12,055 nucleotides of DNA, taken from positions 1 through 12,055 of the forward strand of contig CAMZKY010000209.1 in assembly GCA_947311455.1 (NCBI GenBank), in the 5' to 3' direction. Both the position numbers and the translations under genes were made by a program. Positions 6,120 through 12,055 of this stretch are shown piece after piece. The first letter of the stretch is position 1; the number at the start of each line of letters is the position of its first letter. The notes beneath the pieces were generated by a model. It saw nothing but the letters and a program-made list of their open reading frames with translations, was not told where the DNA came from and searched no databases. This DNA is from an uncultured Marinosulfonomonas sp. (GTDB lineage Bacteria > Pseudomonadota > Alphaproteobacteria > Rhodobacterales > Rhodobacteraceae).

Positions 6120-7741
6120 TCTTTAAAGATCTGGCGCAGTTCGAATTTCTGGATTTTACCGGTGGCTGTTTTGGGTAAATCCCCGAAAACAACCTGTTTG
6201 GGGGTTTTGAACCCCGCCAGGCGTTTGCGTGCATAGGCAATGATTTCGGCTTCTGTGGCGGTTGCGTCGGGTTTCAATTCGACAAATGCACAGGGCACTT
6301 CGCCCCATTTATCATCGGGTTTGGCCACAACTGCACATAGGTTAACCGCTGGGTGGCCCATCAAGCAGCCTTCAACCTCGACCGAGGAAATATTTTCGCC
6401 ACCGGAAATGATGATATCTTTGGCGCGGTCCGCGATTTGCAGGTAGGTATCTGGATGCTGAACGGCAATATCGCCAGAATGGAAATACCCGCCTTTAAAG
6501 GCCTCGCGGGTGGCATCGGGGTTTTTCAGATAGCCCTTCATAATCGCATTGCCACGCATCATGATTTCGCCTTGGGTTTCCCCGTCAAGCGGGACTTGAA
6601 CCATGTTTTCATCCATCACCACAGCGCTGTCCATCATGGAGCTTGCCACCCCTTGACGGGCTTTGATCGCGGTTTGATCATCGCTGTGCAAATCGCCCCA
6701 TTTCCGATCGTTCCAGTAACACTCGGTGACATGGCCATAGCTTTCGGTCAGGCCATAAACCTGCATCACGTTAAATCCGCATTCGGTGATTTTGGTTAGG
6801 GTTGCCGGGGCCGGGGGGGCGCCGGCTGTCAGGATATTGACCTTGTGTTCAAATGGTTTCCGTTCTTCGTCGGTGGCGTTGACCAGCATGTTCAAAATAA
6901 TAGGGGCACCGCCGAAATGGCTGACTTTTTCATCTGATACCGCATCGTAAATTGCGCCTGGAGTGATATCGCGGCAGCAAATGATTGTGCCGCCTAAAAC
7001 CGGTATCATCCACGTATGGCACCACCCATTACAATGGAAAAGCGGCACAATGGTAAGATAGCGGGGATGCAGGGTTAGCTGCCAGGTTATGACCATGCCC
7101 ATGGTTTGCAGATATGCGCCGCGATGGTGATAGACCACGCCTTTAGGCCGCCCTGTTGTGCCGGAGGTGTAATTCAGGGAGATGCTTTCCCATTCATCAC
7201 GGGGCATGATCCAATCAAAATCCGCCTCGCCTTTTGTGATCAAATCTTCGTATTCCTGATATTTGCCCGATTTGGGGAACCCTGCTTGCGGGTCGGCCAC
7301 TTCGATGATTGTCGGGCCTTTGCCGTCCATGGTTTGAATGGCATTTTCGGCGAGTTCCAGAAAGGCGGTATCCACAAGAACGAATTTGGCCTCGCTATGA
7401 GCAAAGATGTAGGCGACGGTTGATACATCCAGCCGGATATTGATAGAATTCAGAACCGCACCTGCGGCGGGGACGGCAAAATGCGCTTCGGCATGGGCGG
7501 GAATATTTGGCAGGATTGCAGAAACAACATCACCGGATTTTACGCCCAAATTTATAAGCGCGCTTGCAAATCGGGTAATCCTGTCGGCATATTCACGATA
7601 GGAATGGCGAATGTTTCCGTATACGACAGCCTCAAAATCCGGATAGACAAGAGCCGCACGTTTTAGATGTGACAACGGGGTAAGCGGTACGTAATTTGCT
7701 TCGCATTTATCTAAACCTGTTTCGTCAGCCAACCAACCCAT
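6116..7741 (-). CDS. AMP-forming acyl-CoA ligase (medium-chain/DmdB-like)
   Basis: The enzyme activates a carboxylic acid with ATP and CoA to acyl-CoA plus AMP. The start is ATG 7741, since GGAGAGG (7751-7745 on the - strand) stands 3 bases before it; an in-frame ATG at 7768 has no such site. This gives 541 residues. Adenylate-forming motifs are all intact: YTSGTTGRPKG (191-201), YGLTES (329-334), HSGD (421-424), the hinge IADRAKDIIISGGENIS (436-452), and the C-terminal lysine Lys-529 in KTATGKIQK. PLFHCNGW (233-240) is typical of medium-chain fatty acid ligases and of 3-methylmercaptopropionate ligase DmdB of marine Rhodobacterales. Substrate cannot be chosen between these by eye. It overlaps the DUF2161 gene by 4 bases and is divergent from the sulfotransferase gene. 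Soluble, with no signal peptide. Confidence 0.93.
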   Translation of the reverse strand: MGWLADETGLDKCEANYVPLTPLSHLKRAALVYPDFEAVVYGNIRHSYREYADRITRFASALINLGVKSGDVVSAILPNIPAHAEAHFAVPAAGAVLNSINIRLDVSTVAYIFAHSEAKFVLVDTAFLELAENAIQTMDGKGPTIIEVADPQAGFPKSGKYQEYEDLITKGEADFDWIMPRDEWESISLNYTSGTTGRPKGVVYHHRGAYLQTMGMVITWQLTLHPRYLTIVPLFHCNGWCHTWMIPVLGGTIICCRDITPGAIYDAVSDEKVSHFGGAPIILNMLVNATDEERKPFEHKVNILTAGAPPAPATLTKITECGFNVMQVYGLTESYGHVTECYWNDRKWGDLHSDDQTAIKARQGVASSMMDSAVVMDENMVQVPLDGETQGEIMMRGNAIMKGYLKNPDATREAFKGGYFHSGDIAVQHPDTYLQIADRAKDIIISGGENISSVEVEGCLMGHPAVNLCAVVAKPDDKWGEVPCAFVELKPDATATEAEIIAYARKRLAGFKTPKQVVFGDLPKTATGKIQKFELRQIFKE

Positions 7742-7744
7742 AAA

Positions 7745-7751
7745 CCTCTCC
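7745..7751 (-). promoter_or_regulatory. Ribosome binding site that fixes the acyl-CoA ligase start
   Basis: On the - strand GGAGAGG is followed by TTT and then ATG at 7741. It lies inside the longer reading frame that begins at 7768, so that longer start would add nine residues without any ribosome site of its own. Confidence 0.7.
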
Positions 7752-7834
7752 GTTATTTTATTTCGCATCTGTGCGCGGATAGGTTAAGCACGCAGAACGA
7801 GCCGAGGCAAAGAGAAATTGGAGACGGGGCTGAA

Positions 7835-8491
7835 ATGATTATATCCCATGGGCGAAACTATATCTTTGTGCATATCCCGAAAACGGGGGGCACTGCGCTG
7901 ACGCTTGCGCTTGAGGGGCGGGCGATGAAGGATGATATCCTGATTGGTGACACGCCCAAGGCTGTGAAACGGCGCAAGCGGATCAAGGGATTGCGCAGTT
8001 CTGGCAAGCTGTGGAAACACTCGCGGTTGACCGATATTTACGGGCTGGTGACACAAGAAGAGATTGAGCAGTTTTTCGTTTTCACCATCGTGCGCAATCC
8101 GTGGGATCGGATGGTGAGCTATTATCATTGGCTAAAGGAGCAAACGTTTGAGCATTCTGCCGTCGCCCTTGCCAAGACGCTGAATTTTAGTGATTTTCTG
8201 AATGAAAGACATACGCAAATATCGCTACAAGCTACGCCTTATGGGCATTATGTAACCGATAAATCAGGCGTCGAGCAATGCGATTTATACATTCGGTTAG
8301 AACATCTTGCCGCCGATTTAGCCCCGTTTGAACAACACCTTGGATTTTCATTGGGGACGGTTGAAAAAACAAATGTAAGTGCGCGCGATGCTGATTACCG
8401 CGGCTATTATTCAGATCAAGACGCGCAGATCATCGAAAGAATTTGCGCGGCTGATATCGAACGGTTTGGATATCAGTTTTCATGCGATTGA
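7835..8491 (+). CDS. Sulfotransferase family 2 domain protein
   Basis: The 218-residue product has the two PAPS-binding signatures of carbohydrate-type sulfotransferases: HIPKTGGTAL near the N-terminus (residues 13-22; 5'-phosphosulfate loop) and TIVRNPWDRMVSYY (84-97; 3'-phosphate site). Such enzymes transfer sulfate from PAPS to a hydroxyl or amine of a sugar, lipid or peptide. No signal peptide or membrane span is seen, so it is probably cytoplasmic, unlike Golgi relatives. Similar stand-alone proteins are common in Rhodobacterales, substrate unknown. The ATG at 7835 fits IISHGRNYIFVHIPKTGG; the upstream GGAG (7820-7823) is 11 bases away, rather far. The 3' half uses codons rare in neighbours (AGA, ATA, CTA), which may reflect transfer or relaxed selection. 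The gene is divergent from the ligase with a 93-bp gap. Confidence 0.85.
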   Translation: MIISHGRNYIFVHIPKTGGTALTLALEGRAMKDDILIGDTPKAVKRRKRIKGLRSSGKLWKHSRLTDIYGLVTQEEIEQFFVFTIVRNPWDRMVSYYHWLKEQTFEHSAVALAKTLNFSDFLNERHTQISLQATPYGHYVTDKSGVEQCDLYIRLEHLAADLAPFEQHLGFSLGTVEKTNVSARDADYRGYYSDQDAQIIERICAADIERFGYQFSCD

Positions 8492-8531
8492 AATGGCGTG
8501 ATCCTTAAGCGACAGGCGAACAAATGCCAAT

Positions 8532-8575
8532 TCTATGCCTGCTATACGGCAGGGTAGACAGCCTATTTGAATTTT
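8532..8575 (+). terminator. Imperfect hairpin downstream of the sulfotransferase gene
   Basis: TCTA..CCTGC (from 8532) pairs with GCAGG.TAGA (to 8558) with one mismatch and a bulge around a TATAC loop. T-rich sequence (TATTTGAATTTT) follows after a few bases. This is the only terminator-like structure seen in the 176-bp gap 8492-8667, which otherwise shows nothing but moderately AT-rich sequence. Confidence 0.3.
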
Positions 8576-8667
8576 CTATCAACTTAGGGCATAACCAAGA
8601 AAAGAAGAGCAGTTCGATTCTATGACAAAGGCAAACTTTGCGGGGCTCGAAAGATGAAGGCAGACCA

Positions 8668-8982
8668 ATGAAACACATCACGATTGCGGCTATTGCCGTG
8701 TTTTTTACCCTTTCCATCACCGCAGATGTTGCCGAAGCTGGCCGCATTTCACGCGCTTGTATGAAGGCTGGGCGGAGTGCCGCCACACCATCCTTATGCC
8801 GTTGCGTGCAGCGCCAAGCCAATCGCACGCTAACCTTTGCAGATCGCCGGATTGCCGCTAAATTCTTTCGCAAGCCGCAAAAAGCCCAAGATGTCCGTCA
8901 ATCGGATAGCGCGCGGCTTAAGGCATTTTGGAAGCGCTATAAGGCCTTTGGTCAGGCCGCCAAAGAGAATTGCGGCAACTAG
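8668..8982 (+). CDS. Small secreted four-cysteine protein, Rhodobacterales hypothetical
   Basis: The product has 104 residues. ATG 8668 is chosen because GAAGG (8656-8660) lies 7 bases before it and the protein then starts with a clear signal peptide (MKHITIAAIAVFFTLSI) with a likely cut after AEA, residue 24. A TTG at 8638 in the same frame would put extra charged residues ahead of the signal and is unlikely. The mature part is small and basic with four cysteines (31, 44, 46, 101), suggesting two disulfides in the periplasm, and a helical stretch TFADRRIAAKFFRKPQKAQ. Similar short proteins with SRAC, LC.C and FF..P.KAQ.VRQSD patterns occur in Rhodobacterales, as far as I recall sometimes labelled arginine transporter without good basis. 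Function is unknown. Confidence 0.75.
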   Translation: MKHITIAAIAVFFTLSITADVAEAGRISRACMKAGRSAATPSLCRCVQRQANRTLTFADRRIAAKFFRKPQKAQDVRQSDSARLKAFWKRYKAFGQAAKENCGN

Positions 8983-8985
8983 AAA

Positions 8986-9003
8986 TCCAACATTGGTTTT
9001 TTT
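8986..9003 (+). terminator. T-tract with weak stem after the small secreted protein gene
   Basis: Four bases past the stop codon, CCA (8987-8989) can pair with TGG (8994-8996) across ACAT, or CCAA with TTGG with a very tight loop, followed by seven Ts (8997-9003). The T-tract is good but the stem is very short, so this is a weak intrinsic terminator candidate. Confidence 0.3.
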
Positions 9004-9128
9004 CTACGGCGAGCACATGATGTGGATTGCCGTGGATAACCCGTAAGCGCAAAATCGTTGCATGAGCTATGGCTGTGGCGTCACTGACAACCCAAACTGC
9101 GGCGTTGATGTGCAGCTCTCCATATCGG

Positions 9129-9185
9129 TTAATAGAACAATGCCAGAGCGATCAAGATCGCCGCGCCGGCTCATAGTTTCCGCAT
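9129..9185 (-). pseudogene. Interrupted hydrophobic micro-ORF behind alkB
   Basis: Eight bases after the alkB stop, on the same strand, an ATG (9185) follows GGGAGAG and reads MRKL, then TGA (9173-9171), then in frame AGAAILIALALFY and TAA (9131-9129). With the TGA as a sense codon this would be an 18-19 residue membrane peptide or the start of a signal/membrane segment. It may be the remnant of a small membrane protein gene, or chance. A 6-bp palindrome (GCGATC-TT-GATCGC, 9161-9148) lies within it. The rest of the gap 8983-9193 shows no other gene-like feature. Confidence 0.25.
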
Positions 9186-9193
9186 TGCTCTCC

Positions 9194-10327
9194 CTATTTT
9201 GGCATCGGGGTTGTGCCCTTTTTATAGGCGTCCCAGTCCAGAATTTCGGGGTAATATTTTGCCCGCCAATCACGCACACGCGGGTTCATCCGGCGGCGCC
9301 ACAGCAGCGGATTGATCGCTAGCATTGTCATCATCGGATAGCCGTAAGGCAGTTGCGGGGCCTCGTCGGCGGAATAGGTTTGCAACAAAGGAAAACGCCG
9401 CTTTGGTTTGTAATGGTGATCGGAGTGGCGTTGAAGATTGATCAAAAACCAGTTTGACGCGGTGTGCGACGCATTCCAGGAATGATGCGGCATCACGTGT
9501 TCATATTTTCCATCGCCCAAATGCTTGCGGGTTAGGCCGTAATGCTCAACATAATTTGTCAGCTCCAAGGCGGAAATGGCGATGAAAGCTTGAAAAACGA
9601 AAAAGCCAACACCGGCCCAGCCCCCCAAAGCAAAGGCTAGCGCCAAAGCAAGAAGCTGCAAAATACCATATTTCCAAAACGGGTTTGATAGATCGGTGAC
9701 GGGTAAATCCTTGCGGGCCAATAGTGCTTTTTCGGCTTTCCAAGCGGATTGAGGGCATTCGCGCAGCACGCGCGGGAAAAACTTGTGGAAGCCTTCGTTA
9801 TAGCGGGCCGTCACCGCATCGCGCGGGGTGCCCACATAGCGGTGGTGCACATGCAGATGTTCAGTGCGGAAATGGCTGTATAAAACGGTGGCCAACAATA
9901 GATCGGCCAACCAGCGCTCCAAACGATTACTTTGGTGCATCAATTCATGGCTATAAACGATGCCAACGCTGCCAGAAACAAAGCCGACACCATAGAACAG
10001 AACGATCTTTTCCAATAGCGATAAATGATCGGCGTGGGCCGTATACCAGATCATTCCAAAGATAATCAGGGCCTGCACGGGAAACCAGATCATGGTGATC
10101 GCACGATACCAGAACAAATCTTTATCATCGGTTTCGGGATCAGGATTATTTTCATTCAGGCCTAGAATGGCGTCCAGAATGGTTGAAACGCCCCAGCCGT
10201 AGATGGGCAAAAACGCGATCCACCAACCGCCGTATTTTGCGCCGATATAGGCCAAGGGCACAGCAAGAATGGAAAGCCAGAACGGCAATGCGGAACGGAT
10301 CATCGAGACCTGATTTACCTGGGTCAT
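9194..10327 (-). CDS. alkB: Alkane 1-monooxygenase (AlkB-type membrane di-iron hydroxylase)
   Basis: AlkB inserts oxygen at the terminal carbon of alkanes in the inner membrane, receiving electrons from rubredoxin. The 377-residue product has several hydrophobic spans (about 15-55, 75-97, 105-125, 140-152, 220-255) and the full set of histidine boxes: HELMH (127-131), EHLHVHH (156-162) followed by RYVGTPRDA, NYVEHYGLTRK (258-268) and LQRHSDHHYKPKRRF (298-312). NYxEHYG together with LQRHSDHH separates alkane hydroxylases from general fatty acid desaturases. The ATG at 10327 follows GAGG by 6 bases. mutY lies upstream on the same strand, 55 bp away, and could share a transcript. No rubredoxin gene is visible nearby. 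Substrate range is not predictable; other methyl-group hydroxylases are related, so the substrate may not be an alkane. Confidence 0.9.
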   Translation of the reverse strand: MTQVNQVSMIRSALPFWLSILAVPLAYIGAKYGGWWIAFLPIYGWGVSTILDAILGLNENNPDPETDDKDLFWYRAITMIWFPVQALIIFGMIWYTAHADHLSLLEKIVLFYGVGFVSGSVGIVYSHELMHQSNRLERWLADLLLATVLYSHFRTEHLHVHHRYVGTPRDAVTARYNEGFHKFFPRVLRECPQSAWKAEKALLARKDLPVTDLSNPFWKYGILQLLALALAFALGGWAGVGFFVFQAFIAISALELTNYVEHYGLTRKHLGDGKYEHVMPHHSWNASHTASNWFLINLQRHSDHHYKPKRRFPLLQTYSADEAPQLPYGYPMMTMLAINPLLWRRRMNPRVRDWRAKYYPEILDWDAYKKGTTPMPK

Positions 10328-10382
10328 AATCGCCTCTATAAAAATGCGCGCAATTGGGTTGTTGCATAGTTTAGATAGGAAC

Positions 10383-11441
10383 TCAATCTTGCTGCATTGC
10401 TTTCATCGCGATGCTGTGTGCTTTGCGCATGACTGTTGGTAAGACACTGGAATCAAACGCATTCTTTTCCACAAAGTGGCCCGTTTCAGGCACGGCATTG
10501 TGGCCAACTTTCGCGATATGAATCTCTAGCTCCAGATGGAAATGGGTGAATGTGTGGCGAACAGTTTCGGGGGATTTCAACCAGTCCGTCTCAAGCGGGG
10601 GGCAGGGCATGACGCTGTCGCCCCAATCGGTGCATGGCCACCCCAACATCCCCCCCAGCAATCCTTTGTCGGGGCGTTGCTCCAACAACCACGCGCCATC
10701 ACTGCGTTGCACAACATAGGCAATGCCTTTGCGATGAGGCTTGGGTGGCTTGGGCGTTCTTTTTGGTAAACTGGCTGCTGTGCCTGCTGCCTGTGCGGCG
10801 CAGTGTTGGGTGATTGGGCACGTGTTGCAAGCAGGGCTTTTCGGTGTGCAAATCGTTGCACCCAAATCCATCAACGCTTGGGCATAATCCCCCGCGCGCT
10901 GCCTCGGGGTTTGGGTTTGGGCCAATTTGGCAAGATCCGGTTTGCTAGCGGGTAGAGGTTTTTCAATGTTAAATATGCGCGCCATGACACGTTCAACATT
11001 GCCATCCACAACGGTTTCCATTTGATTGAATGCAATGCTTGAAATCGCGGCGGCAGTGTAGGGGCCAATGCCGGGAAGGGTTAAAAGCGATTTGTAATCG
11101 TTCGGGAAAACGCCAGCCAAATCACCGCTAACAACGCGGGCGCATTTCAAAAGATTGCGGGCGCGGGCGTAATATCCCAATCCCGCCCATTGCGCCATTA
11201 CATCTGCATCTATTGCATCTGCCAGCGCATGAACATCGGGCCAGAGGTGTAGAAATTTCACATAATAGGATTTCACCGCGGCCACAGTGGTTTGTTGCAG
11301 CATTATTTCAGACAGCCACACATGATAGGGATCGGGGCGGATACCGGCTTTAGATTTATCGGGCGCAATGCGCCATGGAAGATCGCGCGCATTTTTATCG
11401 TACCACGCCAATAATTCGGGGCTTATCTGTTGGTCACGCAA
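10383..11441 (-). CDS. mutY: Adenine DNA glycosylase MutY
   Basis: MutY removes adenine mispaired with 8-oxoguanine. The product has 352 residues. Catalytic Glu-45 lies in SEIMLQQTT, the helix-hairpin-helix is LPGIGPYTAAAI (122-133), and the catalytic Asp-146 is in VVDGNVERVMAR. The 4Fe-4S ligands are Cys-198, Cys-205, Cys-208 and Cys-214, spaced C-x6-C-x2-C-x5-C as in the family. The C-terminal part is the Nudix-like 8-oxoG reader (LLEQRPDKGLLGGMLGWP, and HTFTHFHLEL as in E. coli). The start is TTG 11441, supported by AGGAG (11453-11449) 7 bases before it; there is no nearby in-frame ATG before the conserved N-terminus. It is divergent from the DciA-like gene. Identification is firm. Confidence 0.97.
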   Translation of the reverse strand: MRDQQISPELLAWYDKNARDLPWRIAPDKSKAGIRPDPYHVWLSEIMLQQTTVAAVKSYYVKFLHLWPDVHALADAIDADVMAQWAGLGYYARARNLLKCARVVSGDLAGVFPNDYKSLLTLPGIGPYTAAAISSIAFNQMETVVDGNVERVMARIFNIEKPLPASKPDLAKLAQTQTPRQRAGDYAQALMDLGATICTPKSPACNTCPITQHCAAQAAGTAASLPKRTPKPPKPHRKGIAYVVQRSDGAWLLEQRPDKGLLGGMLGWPCTDWGDSVMPCPPLETDWLKSPETVRHTFTHFHLELEIHIAKVGHNAVPETGHFVEKNAFDSSVLPTVMRKAHSIAMKAMQQD

Positions 11442-11448
11442 ACTTTAT

Positions 11449-11453
11449 CTCCT
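11449..11453 (-). promoter_or_regulatory. Ribosome binding site supporting the TTG start of mutY
   Basis: On the - strand AGGAG is followed by 7 bases and then TTG (11441-11439). The strong site and ideal spacing support use of the rare TTG start, which may hold down MutY synthesis. Confidence 0.65.
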
Positions 11454-11466
11454 GTTTAGGGCTATT

Positions 11467-11498
11467 TTGCTGGCACATGGCGGGAACCTGTTTAAAAT
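11467..11498 (+). promoter_or_regulatory. Possible promoter for the DciA-like gene in the divergent gap
   Basis: The 79-bp gap between mutY and the DciA-like gene must hold promoters for both. On the + strand TTGCTG (11467-11472) and TTTAAA (11491-11496) are 18 bases apart, a loose match to a sigma-70 promoter. No clear element is seen for mutY. Confidence 0.25.
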
Positions 11499-11520
11499 AC
11501 CCCTGACACGGAAAGGGTTT

Positions 11521-12039
11521 ATGAAGCAAACCGGCACATATAAACGTAGCCGCCATAATGGCAGGTTTGAACGGGCTTCGGGCCTGATGCAAGGACGCAT
11601 TCGTGCGGCCAGCGAAAAACGTGGTTTTGCGGTTTCGCGCCTGTTAACCCATTGGGCCGAAATTGTCGGCATAGACATTGCGCAAATGGCCCGCCCGGTG
11701 GATGTAAAATATGGCCGCCAAGGGCTGGGTGCAACGCTGACTGTTTTAACCACAGGCGCCAATGCCCCGATGCTTGAAATGCAAAAGGAAAAGCTGCGTG
11801 AACGGGTGAATGCCTGTTACGGTTACACTGCCATTTCGCGTATCCGTCTAACCCAAACAGCCCCAACCGGATTTGCAGAAGGCCAAGCGCAATTTACCGC
11901 TGCACCAAAAAATAAACCCGAAAAAGACCCTAAAATCAAAATATTAGCCGAAGAAACCGTTTCCCCGATTGTTGATGATGGGCTGCGTGCGGCCCTTGCG
12001 GCCTTGGGTGAAAATGTCTTATCTCGATCAAAACACTAA
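11521..12039 (+). CDS. DUF721/DciA family protein
   Basis: The 172-residue product fits the DUF721 family, which includes DciA, the loader of the replicative helicase in bacteria that lack DnaC or DnaI. The N-terminal 110 residues carry the domain: GFAVSRLLTHWAEIVGIDIA with the conserved Trp, then VKYGRQGLGATLTVLTTGANAPMLEMQKEKLRERVNACYGYTAISRIRL. The tail after residue 120 is low-complexity and charged, then ends in a short helix (DDGLRAALAALGENVL). ATG 11521 is chosen because GGAAAGGG (11510-11517) lies directly upstream; the open frame extends further back to 11368 over mutY, but without support. In Rhodobacterales this gene usually lies between mutY and a dsbA-like gene. Alphaproteobacterial members are divergent, so helicase loading is inferred, not shown. 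Confidence 0.85.
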   Translation: MKQTGTYKRSRHNGRFERASGLMQGRIRAASEKRGFAVSRLLTHWAEIVGIDIAQMARPVDVKYGRQGLGATLTVLTTGANAPMLEMQKEKLRERVNACYGYTAISRIRLTQTAPTGFAEGQAQFTAAPKNKPEKDPKIKILAEETVSPIVDDGLRAALAALGENVLSRSKH

Positions 12040-12055
12040 CGAAAGTTCCCCTATG

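Noticed and set aside
9031..9039. TTATCCACG on the - strand, 8/9 match to a DnaA box
   Set aside because: A single near-match in a gap is expected by chance; no cluster and no AT-rich unwinding region.
9062..9322. 86-codon + strand frame in the gap behind the secreted protein gene
   Set aside because: It runs into the 3' end of alkB on the other strand, has no clear ribosome site or domain and looks like non-coding composition.
12053..12055. ATG at the very end as the start of a further gene (a dsbA-like gene is the usual neighbour)
   Set aside because: Only the start codon is inside the window and there is no strong ribosome site before it; identity rests purely on expected gene order.
1..12055. 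Search for CRISPR arrays, tRNA or rRNA genes, insertion sequences, phage genes or a novel defence cassette
   Set aside because: Nothing with regular repeats, cloverleaf sequence, transposase or defence-type domains was seen; the genes are recognisable housekeeping and metabolic families plus a few uncharacterised ones.

Overview
The window looks like a chromosomal segment from a marine alphaproteobacterium of the Rhodobacterales (Roseobacter-type). This rests on family recognition and gene order: dprA next to topA, mutY divergent from a DciA/DUF721 gene, and a DUF2161 protein coupled to an acyl-CoA ligase. The DNA is only moderately GC-rich for that order. No rRNA, tRNA, CRISPR array, insertion sequence or prophage gene was seen, and coding density is high, so most of the window is ordinary chromosome.

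Left part (1-3618, + strand): the 3' end of dprA (DNA uptake/recombination mediator, cut by the window edge), then topA (DNA topoisomerase I) with one visible C4 zinc finger and a Lys/Ala/Pro-rich tail. The gap between them holds a hairpin with a GNRA-type loop and a 15-bp inverted repeat just before a TTGACA hexamer.

Middle part (3699-5404, + strand): a compact three-gene operon encoding the two subunits of a family I 3-oxoacid CoA-transferase (scoA, scoB) and a YciA-type hot-dog acyl-CoA thioesterase whose ATG overlaps the scoB stop. Its leader carries an 8-bp perfect inverted repeat whose right arm covers part of the ribosome binding site. Convergent to it on the - strand (7741 down to 5451) are an AMP-forming acyl-CoA ligase and a DUF2161 PD-(D/E)XK-like protein, joined by an ATGA overlap.

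Right part: a divergently transcribed sulfotransferase-family protein (7835-8491, +), a small secreted four-cysteine protein (8668-8982, +), then on the - strand mutY (11441-10383, TTG start) followed by an AlkB-type membrane di-iron hydroxylase (10327-9194). A DciA/DUF721 gene (11521-12039, +) is divergent from mutY.

The CoA-transferase, thioesterase, acyl-CoA ligase and AlkB genes share a theme of oxidising and activating aliphatic substrates and balancing acyl-CoA pools. They lie in separate transcription units, so a common pathway is an inference. The most worthwhile unusual points are the hairpin/operator in the scoA leader, the uncharacterised nuclease-like protein tied to the ligase, the sulfotransferase of unknown substrate, and an interrupted hydrophobic micro-ORF directly behind alkB. 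I found no convincing new multi-gene system.
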